A program made the position numbers and the translations under genes. From Alsobacter soli (lineage in GTDB: Bacteria > Pseudomonadota > Alphaproteobacteria > Rhizobiales > Beijerinckiaceae), in assembly GCF_003004785.1 (NCBI RefSeq), contig NZ_PVZS01000005.1, positions 124,001 through 188,000 of the forward strand: 64,000 bases of DNA. Direction: 5' to 3'. Numbering within the stretch: position 1 is the first letter of the stretch; each line of letters opens with the position of its first letter. Positions 31,965 through 40,845 of the stretch are shown in pieces. The notes under the pieces were generated by a model. The model was not told where the DNA came from. It ran no database searches and saw only the letters and a list, made by a program, of their open reading frames with translations.

Positions 31965-34346
31965 ATGGCTCGCCCGCTCCGTTTCCCGAGGCGACCGGTG
32001 CAGCCCTCCCACAACCTGAGATGCCTTTGGGGCGTCCTCGCGGCTTTCGCCGCGACCTTGCTGGTCTTTGCCGTGCACGGCCAGACGTCGCCATTTCGGC
32101 TGCCGGGGGGCGTCGGCGCCCTGAGCGCGCAGGCTCCGGCCGGCTACGCAGGATCCAACGCCTGCGCGGGCTGCCACGCTCCGGAGGCGACGGCCTGGGC
32201 GCAGTCGCATCACGCCGAAGCCATGAAGCAGGCGACTGCCGCGACGGTTCTGGGCGACTTCTCAGACGTCACCATCCAACATAAGGGATCCCGCGCGCGC
32301 TTCTTCCGAGACGGCGAGCGCTTTCTCGTCGAGATCCAGGAGTCGGACGGCAAGAGCGCGGTCTTCGAGATCGGCCACACCTTCGGCGTCGCTCCGCTGC
32401 AGCAATATCTGGTCGGGTCGCCCGACGGGCGGTTGCAGGCGCTCCCCTATGCGTGGGACTCGAGACCCAAGGACCAGGGCGGGCAGCGCTGGTTTAATCT
32501 CTATCCGGACGAGGTGATTGTGGCGGGCAGCCTCCTGCACTGGAAGGGACCGCAGCAAAACTGGAACTACATGTGCGCCGATTGCCACTCGACTGCGGTG
32601 CGCAAAGGCTATGACGCCGCCGCGAACACCTTTCGAACGACCTTCTCGGAGATCAGCGTCGGCTGCGAGGCCTGCCACGGTCCGGGAGCGGGCCACGTCG
32701 GGTGGGCGACCGGGGGACGCGATAACAAGGTGACCGGCAAGGGCTTCGCCCATGCGACCGCGCGCCGGCCGCAGCCGGACTGGACTCCCGATCCGGTTAC
32801 GGGCAGCCCAGCCCAGGGCGTCCCCCGTCCCGCTGCGGACGAGATGGAGACGTGCGGCACATGCCATTCGCGCCGGGGACAGTTCGCCGAAGGATGGACC
32901 CCGGGGCAGCCCCTCATGGACTTCTACCGGCCGGTGTTCCTGACGCCCGACCTGTTCGAGGACGATGGCGTGATGAAGGACGAGGTCTTCAACCTCGCCT
33001 CGTTCCAGCAAAGCAAGATGTTCGCCAAGGGCGTCATATGCAGCGACTGCCACGATCCCCATTCCGGGCGGCTCAAGGCTGGCGGGTCCTCCGTGTGCGC
33101 TCAATGTCACGCGCCCGCCCGGTTCGCGACCGCGGCGCACAGTGGCCACACGGACGCCGGGCAGCCTGACTGCATCGCGTGCCACATGCCGGCGCGCACC
33201 TACATGGTGGTGGATCGACGGCATGACCACGGGTTTCGCGTACCCCGGCCCGATCTGACCGCATCGCTCGGCGTTCCCAGCGCGTGCGCGGGATGCCACG
33301 CCGATAAACCCGCTCTTTGGGCGGCGGCGGCCGTCGAGCGCTGGCATGGGTCGGAGCGTAAGGGCTTTCAGACCTACGCGGCGGCGTTCCACGCGGCGCG
33401 CACGGGTTCAGAGCAGTCCCGATCGTTGCTGCTGGACGCCGCCGAGAAACCGGGCTCGCCCGCGGTCGCGCGCGCCACCGCCCTGGCGCTGCTGCAAGCC
33501 TGGCCGGCGGCCACGGTGGAAGCCGCCTGGGGGCGCGCGGCGAGGGACCCGGATCCCCTCGTTCGCTTGGCCACCGCCGAGGCTGCGGCCAGCTTGCCCC
33601 AGCAGCGGCGCTGGGGCGTATTGGGCCGCCTTCTTGCCGATCCCATCCGCGCGGTGCGCATCGAGGCCGCTTCGGCGCTCGCCGGCGCGCCGGCCGCCGA
33701 CCAAGTGGGTCGCCAAGCCTTCGCGAATGCCGCCGCCGAGTACGACAGCGCCGAACGATTCAACGCCGACCGGGTGGAAAGCCGGGCCAACCTGGGCCGT
33801 TTCCTGGCTCAGATAGGGGAGCCGGACCGTGCGGAGAGCGAGTTCCGGGCCGCGATGCGGCTGGGGCCTGCCGTCGCGGCCCGCGTGGGGCTCGCGGACC
33901 TGTTTCGGGTCCTTGGGCGCGAAAACGACGCCGAACTGCTGCTGCGCCAGACCGTCAGCCTCGCCCCGGACGCTCCAGAGCCCCGCCATGCGCTTGGCTT
34001 GGCTCTTATTCGCCAGCACCGTCTCCCGGAGGCTCTGGAGCCTCTCCGGCGGGCATACGAGCTCGCTCCCGCCCAGCCCCGCTTCGGTTTCGTGTACGCC
34101 TTGGGGCTGCAGTCAGCCGGACGGCCTGACGACGCGCTGGCTGTCCTGCGGGCGGCCGCCGCGATCTCGCCGTGGGCCGTTGATCTGCAATCCGCCCTGC
34201 TCCAGGTCGCCCTGCAAAACCGAGATGTTCGTTCGGCGATACAGCACGCCCAGCGGCTGCGCACTCTGGAACCGGACGACGCAGCTCTGGAGCGGCTCGC
34301 AGAACAACTCCGGCGAGCTCAATCTTCCGCAGGAGCCCCACCATAA
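31965..34346 (+). CDS. octaheme c-type cytochrome with HEAT and TPR repeats
   Basis: A 793-residue protein. After a signal/anchor segment (residues 20-38), eight CxxCH heme c sites are seen, starting at C67, C204, C234, C297, C359, C378, C403 and C441. Several motifs resemble pentaheme/octaheme cytochromes of nitrite or hydroxylamine metabolism (GCEACHGPGAGH; CIACHMPAR). Residues 460-570 form short HEAT-like helices, and 590-790 form TPR repeats (ANLGRFLAQIGEPDRAESEF; ALGLALIRQHRLPEALEPLR). It lies 25 bp after the arylsulfatase, suggesting one transcript. It could be an electron carrier or scaffold; the substrate, if any, is unknown. Confidence 0.86.
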   Translation: MARPLRFPRRPVQPSHNLRCLWGVLAAFAATLLVFAVHGQTSPFRLPGGVGALSAQAPAGYAGSNACAGCHAPEATAWAQSHHAEAMKQATAATVLGDFSDVTIQHKGSRARFFRDGERFLVEIQESDGKSAVFEIGHTFGVAPLQQYLVGSPDGRLQALPYAWDSRPKDQGGQRWFNLYPDEVIVAGSLLHWKGPQQNWNYMCADCHSTAVRKGYDAAANTFRTTFSEISVGCEACHGPGAGHVGWATGGRDNKVTGKGFAHATARRPQPDWTPDPVTGSPAQGVPRPAADEMETCGTCHSRRGQFAEGWTPGQPLMDFYRPVFLTPDLFEDDGVMKDEVFNLASFQQSKMFAKGVICSDCHDPHSGRLKAGGSSVCAQCHAPARFATAAHSGHTDAGQPDCIACHMPARTYMVVDRRHDHGFRVPRPDLTASLGVPSACAGCHADKPALWAAAAVERWHGSERKGFQTYAAAFHAARTGSEQSRSLLLDAAEKPGSPAVARATALALLQAWPAATVEAAWGRAARDPDPLVRLATAEAAASLPQQRRWGVLGRLLADPIRAVRIEAASALAGAPAADQVGRQAFANAAAEYDSAERFNADRVESRANLGRFLAQIGEPDRAESEFRAAMRLGPAVAARVGLADLFRVLGRENDAELLLRQTVSLAPDAPEPRHALGLALIRQHRLPEALEPLRRAYELAPAQPRFGFVYALGLQSAGRPDDALAVLRAAAAISPWAVDLQSALLQVALQNRDVRSAIQHAQRLRTLEPDDAALERLAEQLRRAQSSAGAPP

Positions 34347-34390
34347 AAGCCAGCAGCGCGCGACTCTGAGGCGGCCGAAGCGCCTTGTCG

Positions 34391-35287
34391 TCAGCGAAAG
34401 GCGCCCGGGGACAGCGCTGGCGCCTCGTTGATCAGCGTGATCGTCACCCGTCCGTTTGACGCGAGGTAAGGATTGTCGGGGAAGACCGGCTCGGTTTCGG
34501 CGCGTCCCGCCACGAAGGTGAAGCGGTCGCCGGGGAACCCGGCGCCCGACAGGATCTCGCGCACGGCGATCGCGCGCCCGGCGGTGAGGCCCCAGGAATC
34601 GATGGCCCGCGAGCCCGGGCGCGCGGCGGCCGTGTGGCCGGTGACTGACAGGCGGTTGGGCATCCGGCGCAGGGTGGGCGCGAGCGTCTCCAGCACGCGA
34701 CGGGTGCGCTCGTAGGGGTTCACCGAGCCCTCGGGGAACATGGAGCGGCCGTCCTGGTCCGTGAGGGACACGTTCAATCCTTCCTTGGTGGACTCGATCA
34801 CGATGTTTCGCGACACCTCGGCGTAATCGGGCATTTTCTGAAGCGCCTGCCGGATGCTGGCCGCGGCGCTTTGGTTGGCCTGCTCGCTGGGGGCCGGGCG
34901 ACTGACCTCGCGGTCGCTGGCGGCCGGGTCGCTGACCTCACGGTCGCTGGCGGTCGGGCGGCTGACCTCGCGGGCGCTGGCGCGATTCGGACTCCATGGC
35001 GTGTCGCGGGGATCCGACGCCTTGGCGCCTGCCTTGTCTATGGTGGTGCCCAACAGGACGCCGCCAGAGCCGCTGGTGGTGGGACTCACATTCGGCGGCG
35101 AGAAGTAGTTCGCCAGGCCGGTCTTCTGCTCCTTGGTCGTCATGCTGATCAGCCACATCAGCAGGAAGAACGCCATCATGGCGGTCACGAAGTCCGCATA
35201 GGCGATCTTCCAGGCCCCGCCATGGTGCGCATGAGCGGCCTTCTTGACCTTCTTGACCATAATGATCGGCTGGGTGGACTTAGCCAT
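34391..35287 (-). CDS. motB: flagellar motor stator protein MotB
   Basis: A 298-residue protein: short basic cytosolic N-terminus, one membrane span with the stator aspartate (AYADFVTAMMAFFLLMWLI; D32), and a C-terminal OmpA-like peptidoglycan-binding domain (NRLSVTGHTAAARPGSRAID; VFPDNPYLASNGRVTI). Residues 104-133 hold three 10-residue repeats (SxREVSxPxA). With MotA it converts proton flow into torque. The gene follows motA with a 23-bp gap, and no other flagellar genes are in the window. ATG 35287 (MAKSTQP) is the family-like start; the frame opens at 35314. Confidence 0.93.
   Translation of the reverse strand: MAKSTQPIIMVKKVKKAAHAHHGGAWKIAYADFVTAMMAFFLLMWLISMTTKEQKTGLANYFSPPNVSPTTSGSGGVLLGTTIDKAGAKASDPRDTPWSPNRASAREVSRPTASDREVSDPAASDREVSRPAPSEQANQSAAASIRQALQKMPDYAEVSRNIVIESTKEGLNVSLTDQDGRSMFPEGSVNPYERTRRVLETLAPTLRRMPNRLSVTGHTAAARPGSRAIDSWGLTAGRAIAVREILSGAGFPGDRFTFVAGRAETEPVFPDNPYLASNGRVTITLINEAPALSPGAFR
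34889..34978 (-). repeat. three 30-bp tandem repeats inside motB
   Basis: Encodes SAREVSRPTA, SDREVSDPAA and SDREVSRPAP in the flexible linker between the span and the OmpA domain. The repeats may vary the stator-to-peptidoglycan reach and could change copy number. Confidence 0.8.
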
Positions 35288-35310
35288 CGAGGATCCTGCT
35301 GGCGATGGGG

Positions 35311-36174
35311 TCAAACGGTGGCGGGGAGATCGGCCATGGCCGCTTCCACTTCGCTGTAGGTCGGCCGGACTTCGCTGAACAATGCCTTGCGGGCGAATTC
35401 GACCGACATCACCGGCGGCTGACCGCCGATATGGGCGAGAAGGCCTGCCTTGAGCGAAAGGTAGTACTTGGATTCCGCTTCGAAGGTGCTCTTAAGCGAA
35501 GCCGCCATAGGCGCGAAGAAGCCATAGGCGACGAAGACGCCGAAGAAGGTGCCGACCAGCGCGCCACCGATCAGATGTCCCAGCACCTCCGGGGGTTCGG
35601 AGATCGCCCCCATCGTCTTGATCACGCCGAGCACGGCGGCGACGATGCCGAGCGCCGGCGTCCCATCGGCGAGCGACTGCATGGCCGCCACGATGCGCTC
35701 TTGCTCCTGGTGGTGCGTCTCCAGTTCCTCGTCCATGAGAGCTTCGATCTCATAAGGACTGTCGGCGCCCATCGTCAGCATACGCATGTAATCGCAGACG
35801 AACTCGACCGCATGATGGTTGGATGCAAAAGTCGGGAAGGCGTTGAACAGGGTCGACTCGCTCGGATTTTCAATGTGCGGCTCGATCGCGGTCATGCCCT
35901 TCTGCTTCGCAAGCTTGTAGAGGGAAAACTGCATCGCCAGCAGTTCTACATAGCATTCTTGCTTGTGCTTGGGGCCCTTCACGAGCGTGCCGATCATGGC
36001 GGGCACGGCCTTGAGCACCGGCGCGGGATTGCCGATGATGAAGGCGCCGATCGCGGCGCCGAGGATGATCACAAACTCGAATGGCTGCCAAAGGACCTCG
36101 AGGTGGCCACCCATAACCGCGTAGCTGCCGAAGACGCAGACGAAGACGAGGATTGTGCCGACGATGAGCCGCAT
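35311..36174 (-). CDS. motA: flagellar motor stator protein MotA
   Basis: A 287-residue inner-membrane protein with four predicted spans: VGTILVFVCVFGSYAVMG, FVIILGAAIGAFIIG, and later LGIVAAVLGVIKTMG and GTFFGVFVAYGFFAPMA. Between spans 2 and 3 lies the cytosolic loop with conserved charged residues (VLLAMQFSL-like, ELETHHQEQERIV). It pairs with MotB to form the proton-driven stator. Start ATG 36174 has AAGGATGG upstream. Stand-alone motAB away from other flagellar genes is common in Hyphomicrobiales. Confidence 0.95.
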   Translation of the reverse strand: MRLIVGTILVFVCVFGSYAVMGGHLEVLWQPFEFVIILGAAIGAFIIGNPAPVLKAVPAMIGTLVKGPKHKQECYVELLAMQFSLYKLAKQKGMTAIEPHIENPSESTLFNAFPTFASNHHAVEFVCDYMRMLTMGADSPYEIEALMDEELETHHQEQERIVAAMQSLADGTPALGIVAAVLGVIKTMGAISEPPEVLGHLIGGALVGTFFGVFVAYGFFAPMAASLKSTFEAESKYYLSLKAGLLAHIGGQPPVMSVEFARKALFSEVRPTYSEVEAAMADLPATV

Positions 36175-36576
36175 GGCTTGCCATCCTTGCGGGTGTCCCC
36201 GCTAAACTACAACTTGGCAGGGAAATGACTGATGCAGGTTAAGAACCAGTTTAGAACCCGGCAGGCTTGCAAGAGTCATCGTCCAGCCACCGCTTTGAGG
36301 CTTTGGGTGGCAGGGTAGGCCCAGGGGGAGGAAATCAGCGTGCGATGAGCCTCCGCAATCCCGGTAATCGGCGTTCTATGGAGGATGGCTTCCCGGGTGG
36401 CATCGACGCTGTGGCGCGGCGAGGCTGAGGATGGCGCCTGGGCCTTACAAGCGCGGCAGAATTGGCTCCCCCCGCAATCCTTCAGGATTGAGCCTGGACC
36501 CTGCCCCCGAGCCGGGAGATCACGCCATTGGGAGCGCCGCGGTCGGAACAGTCCGGGCCAGCCTGGATTGGGCGGG
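36175..36576. other. gap between motA and the small membrane protein gene
   Basis: 402 bp with shadow frames only. It should hold the divergent promoters of motA and the 108-residue protein, but no clear flagellar sigma-28-type or -35/-10 element was resolved. No palindrome of note. Confidence 0.35.
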
Positions 36577-36903
36577 ATGACTTCGCCTCGTTCCTTGATG
36601 ACCCGCGCCGGCACGTGGTTGGCCCGGCCGGGCGCGTTCGCGCTCTTTGCGGCCTATGTGGCGGCTTGGCTGATCTTTTCGCGCGAGTCGCTGTTCGAGT
36701 GGCACGCGATCGCCACGGCCGCGACCTGGGCGATGACGCTGTTCATCCAGCGTTCGGAGCATCGCGACACTCAGGCCATCCACGCCAAACTCGACGAGAT
36801 CCTTCGCGCCCGGGGCGAGATGAACTCGCAGCTCACCCACGTCGACGACCAAGAGCCCGAGGAGATCGAGCAGCTGCGCGAGAAGACGCGTTCTGCCGAG
36901 TGA
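36577..36903 (+). CDS. low-affinity iron permease-like small membrane protein
   Basis: A 108-residue protein with two short spans (RPGAFALFAAYVAAWLIFS and WHAIATAATWAMTLFIQ) and a coiled-coil-like C-terminus (RDTQAIHAKLDEILRARGEM). This fits the low-affinity iron permease family (PF04120), although many members of that family have no proven iron transport role. ATG 36577 begins the family pattern. A GGCGGG site is upstream. No iron-uptake gene is adjacent. Confidence 0.78.
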   Translation: MTSPRSLMTRAGTWLARPGAFALFAAYVAAWLIFSRESLFEWHAIATAATWAMTLFIQRSEHRDTQAIHAKLDEILRARGEMNSQLTHVDDQEPEEIEQLREKTRSAE

Positions 36904-37196
36904 GGCCGCCCACAACGGCCAGCGCCATTCCGACTGCGGCGATCACGCGGTAGTTCGGACTCGGCCCCGGCTGTTCGCGCCAGAAGACGTTCTGCTTCGG
37001 CTGACACAGCGTCCTGGGCATCTCGGCGTCTTACCCCAAGTGACCAGCGTGGCTGACGCACCCTGAAGAGGTCCTGCCTGCCAGGGGCCCGCATCAGGCG
37101 GCTCGCGTCCTGCCCCTCGCTCCTTGCAAACGAAGCGGAGCTGAATGGTCCGTCCCCTCCGCAATTCGCCGGGCCCGCGCAGCCAGGAGATCCTTT
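36904..37196. other. gap without recognisable gene
   Basis: 293 bp between convergent genes; shadow frames only, no clear terminator hairpin. Confidence 0.3.
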
Positions 37197-39569
37197 CTAG
37201 CCACGTCGACAGGGTGCGTTTGGCGTGATGCTCAGGCGCCGGTCGGCGTCCGTCCATTCTCCGCTCGTAAGATCCTGCACCGAGAAGACGATAAAGCTTG
37301 CGTCGCCCAATTCCTCGGGACCAAGTTCGACAACGTGCAAGCCGAGCATGGCCGAGCGGGAAACAGCGTCGGTAGCGGCCGACCAGTCGTTCTTGCTCCA
37401 ATGCACCAGTGTGGGACCCTCGAAGATGAAACGGAGAGCCTGGCCCCGGCGCATCGTCGCCACCGGCATCCGGCGTGTCCAATGCGCACATTCCCAAACC
37501 GGGGTACGGCCACCGTAGCGAAGCCAGACGGCTTCAGGGCGATCGATCGGACGACCCAGCCTGAGCCCAAGCGCGAGCTTGGCGAATTCCGAGTGGGCCC
37601 ACACCAGCGGCATGGCCGAGCCCGACGGCTTGCCGGCCTGCAGGTTGAAGCGCGGCAAAGGCGCCGCGTCCCAAACTTGCTCGGGGATCAGGCCACACCG
37701 GCCGGCCATGCCCAACATGGCCCGGAGAAGGCCCCGGGCTCCTTCCAAATTTCCTGAGCACAATTCGAAATGGCCCCGTTCGCCGGTCAGCAACGGCCAG
37801 GGCCGTCCGATGCCTGTGCCGTTGAAGGGCGAGCCGTCCTCGTGCTCCCCGTAGCCGTCCCCGTTGTAGCGCTTCCAAGACGGGCCGGATGGCGTCTCCA
37901 CTTTGAGCAGCGCGTCGATCAACGTCAGCGTGTCCCGCACGACAGGATCGTCCGGCGCGCGCAGGCCGAAGCGAACGAGTTGCAGGGCGTCCGTCGAGAT
38001 CAGCTGGGAAGCCGGCACCAGGTGTTCGCCCGCGTGATTGCGGACGGGAACCGGACTCGTGATGGCGTCATGGACCTGGATCACCGCCGCCGGAGCGCAC
38101 CGCACATAGTAGCGCGAAACGCCGTGGCGAGCGCAGAGGTCAGGGTCCGAGGCGGCCAGCCAATCCTCGAGGCGGGCGTTCAAGTCATCGGCCAGCAGCA
38201 GCAGGTCCCGCCGATGCTTGAGGTTCGCCAGATCCGCGCCGCACACCATCGCGGCGATCACGACGGCAAGCGTGAACGCGTTGATACCCGGCGTCTCCTC
38301 CCAGCGGTCCTGGTCGCTGCAAGGGCCGTTGAGGACGACGAAGCGCAGCGCCCGGCGGACCATCTCCTCGACCACGATGCCGTCGAGCGCGTCGGCTTCC
38401 GAGAGAGCGTGCGCCAGCAGCACCGGAAAGGCGATTTCGTCGAGCTGGATCCCGGACCAATGAGGCCGGCCACCCAGCCACTGGTTTTGCGACCAGCTGC
38501 CATCAACGTGCTGCGTTGCGATGAGGTAGCGGAGGACGTCGCGAGCTTCGCGCTCGGCGCCAAGCCCGAGCAGCGCGCCAGCGCTTTCCACAAGATCGCG
38601 GGGCCAGACCAGGTGGTAGCCGCCAGTGTCGTCGGTGCTGCTGCCCCATGGGATGCTGAGGCTGGCCACCATGGCGCCCGGGTAGGTCTTGTCCTGGTGC
38701 GTGCGCAGGATCATGGCAGCCACCCGGATGGCCTCTCCGAACTCGTCGGGGCATCGCTCGGGATCGACGCTGTCGGCCTGCCATCGCTCCCATTCCCGCA
38801 CGTGCCGACGCCACACGATGTCGAAAGGCCGGAGCAGCGCGGAGATGGCGAGCGTCGCGGCGGCCTCCTCTTCCCGGCCGAAGCCAAGGGCGAGAACCGC
38901 CGACCGGGTTTTCACCTCACCGAGAAGTGCGACGTTGCCCGGCCCGGCGCGCTCACAAGCCCAGGTCATGCGGCCGTTCTGGGCAAAATCCTGCCATCCG
39001 TCGCTGGCCCCCACATAGCCTGCGCTGGCGCGGCCCCAAGCGTCGCCTTGCGTCTGAGAATCGGCGCATGCAAGCGCCAGCGCAAACGGGCCCTGCTCGG
39101 CGCACAGGGCGGTGCGGCCGCGGTTCATGAAGACTCGGGCGGTGTTATCGAACCCGGTGCCCCCCAGATGCGGCGCGAGCAGGACGTAGAGCCCGAGCTC
39201 ATCATCGCCAGTCAGGCGCGCTTCGATCAGCAGCACGTCCCTGTCCGGGTCGGGGCAGATGCGGAGCGCCAATTCGAAACGGGGATGGCGGTGAAGGATC
39301 TGGACCGCCGGCACGCCCGGGCCCGGGGTCGTCAGCATGTAGTCGGCGTTGCGCTTCAGCTCTATCCAGAAGCCTTCGCCGTCGCTGACGATGAAGCCGA
39401 GATCGCGGATCTGGGGGCTGTCGACCCGAGGGTAGTACACCTCGTTGACGATGCCGTAGCCGATCGTGAACCACAGCCGCGAGGGGCCGAGCGCTGTCCC
39501 GACCATGTCTTTCGCGCTGCTCGTCCAGGTCGGCGGGATTCCGGGTTGGCCGGGCGCGTCCATCAGCAT
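37197..39569 (-). CDS. GH15 glucoamylase/glucodextranase-like hydrolase
   Basis: A 790-residue protein. The N-terminal beta-sandwich of bacterial GH15 (about residues 15-270) starts TALGPSRLWFTIGYGIVNEV; the (alpha/alpha)6 catalytic domain covers about 290-720. Typical GH15 landmarks: WGSSTDDTGGYHLVWPRDLV, IQLDEIAFPVLLA with the candidate acid Glu, and GLIPEQVWDAAPL with the candidate base. It releases glucose from starch- or glucan-type oligosaccharides. No signal peptide was evident, so cytosolic glycogen/maltodextrin use is likely. Start ATG 39569 or 39563. Confidence 0.9.
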   Translation of the reverse strand: MLMDAPGQPGIPPTWTSSAKDMVGTALGPSRLWFTIGYGIVNEVYYPRVDSPQIRDLGFIVSDGEGFWIELKRNADYMLTTPGPGVPAVQILHRHPRFELALRICPDPDRDVLLIEARLTGDDELGLYVLLAPHLGGTGFDNTARVFMNRGRTALCAEQGPFALALACADSQTQGDAWGRASAGYVGASDGWQDFAQNGRMTWACERAGPGNVALLGEVKTRSAVLALGFGREEEAAATLAISALLRPFDIVWRRHVREWERWQADSVDPERCPDEFGEAIRVAAMILRTHQDKTYPGAMVASLSIPWGSSTDDTGGYHLVWPRDLVESAGALLGLGAEREARDVLRYLIATQHVDGSWSQNQWLGGRPHWSGIQLDEIAFPVLLAHALSEADALDGIVVEEMVRRALRFVVLNGPCSDQDRWEETPGINAFTLAVVIAAMVCGADLANLKHRRDLLLLADDLNARLEDWLAASDPDLCARHGVSRYYVRCAPAAVIQVHDAITSPVPVRNHAGEHLVPASQLISTDALQLVRFGLRAPDDPVVRDTLTLIDALLKVETPSGPSWKRYNGDGYGEHEDGSPFNGTGIGRPWPLLTGERGHFELCSGNLEGARGLLRAMLGMAGRCGLIPEQVWDAAPLPRFNLQAGKPSGSAMPLVWAHSEFAKLALGLRLGRPIDRPEAVWLRYGGRTPVWECAHWTRRMPVATMRRGQALRFIFEGPTLVHWSKNDWSAATDAVSRSAMLGLHVVELGPEELGDASFIVFSVQDLTSGEWTDADRRLSITPNAPCRRG

Positions 39570-39825
39570 CCTCCGCGAATGGCAGCACACCGACGCGGCC
39601 CGCCCGCAGGCAAGCTAGTGCCTCGGTCGCAAGTTGTCATGGGTGGCTCTTGGCCAACCGGCGCAAACGGCTCCTTCCATGGCGTGCGATTGGCGGAGCT
39701 TCGGGCACGGGGTGAACCGGACGCTCAACGCCGCGCTCACCTGCCCCAGGATGCTCGTGAAACTCAGTCAGGAAAGCGGCGCAGGCGGCCACTGCGGCGG
39801 CAAGTGGCCAAGATCGGCAGCACGC

Positions 39826-40617
39826 TCAGGACCGTGACCAAACGTCCCGGTAGGCGCGCCACGTGCCGTGCCCGAGCAGCGGAAAACCGATCACGAGACC
39901 CGCCATGCCGCTCGCGACGCAGAGGAGAAAGACTGCGAGGGCGATGACGCCCCAGGCCAGCATCACAGGAAGATTGTTCCAGACCAGAGCCACGCTCCGC
40001 CCCATGGCGGTGAACGCGTCGACCTGCTCGGCCAGCAGCATAGGAACTGCGATGACGCTCACGGCGAAGGCGAATGACGCGAAAAGGCTACCCACGACCG
40101 AGCCGACGACCAGCATGGTCCAACCTGTGGGCGTGGTGAACAGCATCGCGGTGACGTGGCCCAAGCCAGGGAAGGGGCGCAGCCCGAAGAACAGGGCATA
40201 GACGATGACCGCGGCCCGCATCCAGAGCAGGAACAGAACGCACAAGAGCACCCCGACGAACAAGATCTGTCCCCCCGACGCCGCGCGCACGCGAAGCAGA
40301 TCGGCCAGCCGGACTGGCTCGCCCGCCTCGAGCCTCCGGCTTTTCTCATAGAGGCCCGTCGCGAGCAGCGGGCCCACGACCATGAAGCCAGCCAGAGCGG
40401 GGAACAGGATGTAGTCCCATCCGGAGAAAAGCATGCCGCCAACGAGCGACGCGGACGCGAAGAAGATCGCGAAGCCGTATGCAAGGCTCGGCCAAGGAGC
40501 GGCCCAGAGGTCGCTCCAACCGCCGGCGAGCCAAGCGCACGCTCGCGTCGGAGGCAAGTGGCGCTCGAAGGGGCGCAGGCGGGGGAGAGGCGGCTGCGTT
40601 GCCGGAAGGAGGGTCAT
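39826..40617 (-). CDS. DUF2189 membrane protein
   Basis: A 263-residue protein with six or seven predicted spans (GFAIFFASASLVGGMLFSG; LFVGVLLCVLFLLWMRAAV; AWGVIALAVFLLCVASGMAG) and the DUF2189 motif of repeated W/P-containing turns (WSDLWAAPWPSLAYG). DUF2189 proteins are frequent neighbours of cytochrome oxidase genes in alphaproteobacteria. It follows the small cco-linked protein by 12 bp, so it probably belongs to the ccoNOQP transcript. Function unknown; a role in oxidase assembly is inference. Confidence 0.82.
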   Translation of the reverse strand: MTLLPATQPPLPRLRPFERHLPPTRACAWLAGGWSDLWAAPWPSLAYGFAIFFASASLVGGMLFSGWDYILFPALAGFMVVGPLLATGLYEKSRRLEAGEPVRLADLLRVRAASGGQILFVGVLLCVLFLLWMRAAVIVYALFFGLRPFPGLGHVTAMLFTTPTGWTMLVVGSVVGSLFASFAFAVSVIAVPMLLAEQVDAFTAMGRSVALVWNNLPVMLAWGVIALAVFLLCVASGMAGLVIGFPLLGHGTWRAYRDVWSRS

Positions 40618-40629
40618 GGGCTTTACTCG

Positions 40630-40845
40630 TTAGCGCGAGGGCGTACAGGCGGACTGCGCGGCGCCAAAGGCGCGCCCGGGCGCGGACTCGCCGCTCCGGA
40701 CGTGGGGGACGCACCCAGGCTCCGACGTGAGGGCCACATAGACCAGGTGCGCGTTCGCCCCGGCCACGACCGCGAACCCGATCGCGACGGCGATCGCGAC
40801 CGAAAGCCTGATCGGGCGACGCTCAGGCGGGGAGGCAGTACTCAC
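40630..40845 (-). CDS. small cco-linked membrane protein
   Basis: A 71-residue protein with one membrane span (LSVAIAVAIGFAVVAGANAHL) followed by VYVALTSEPGCVPHV and a second cysteine near the end. The position directly after ccoP, overlapping by ATGA, matches small conserved proteins after cbb3 operons and partly recalls the N-terminus of FixH/CcoH (span plus short periplasmic part). It is too short to be a full CcoH. The cysteines could bind copper; that is inference. Confidence 0.66.
   Translation of the reverse strand: MSTASPPERRPIRLSVAIAVAIGFAVVAGANAHLVYVALTSEPGCVPHVRSGESAPGRAFGAAQSACTPSR

Noticed and set aside
37770-39947. 725-codon plus-strand frame opposite the GH15 gene
   Set aside because: Antisense shadow; the minus strand reads as a complete GH15 protein.
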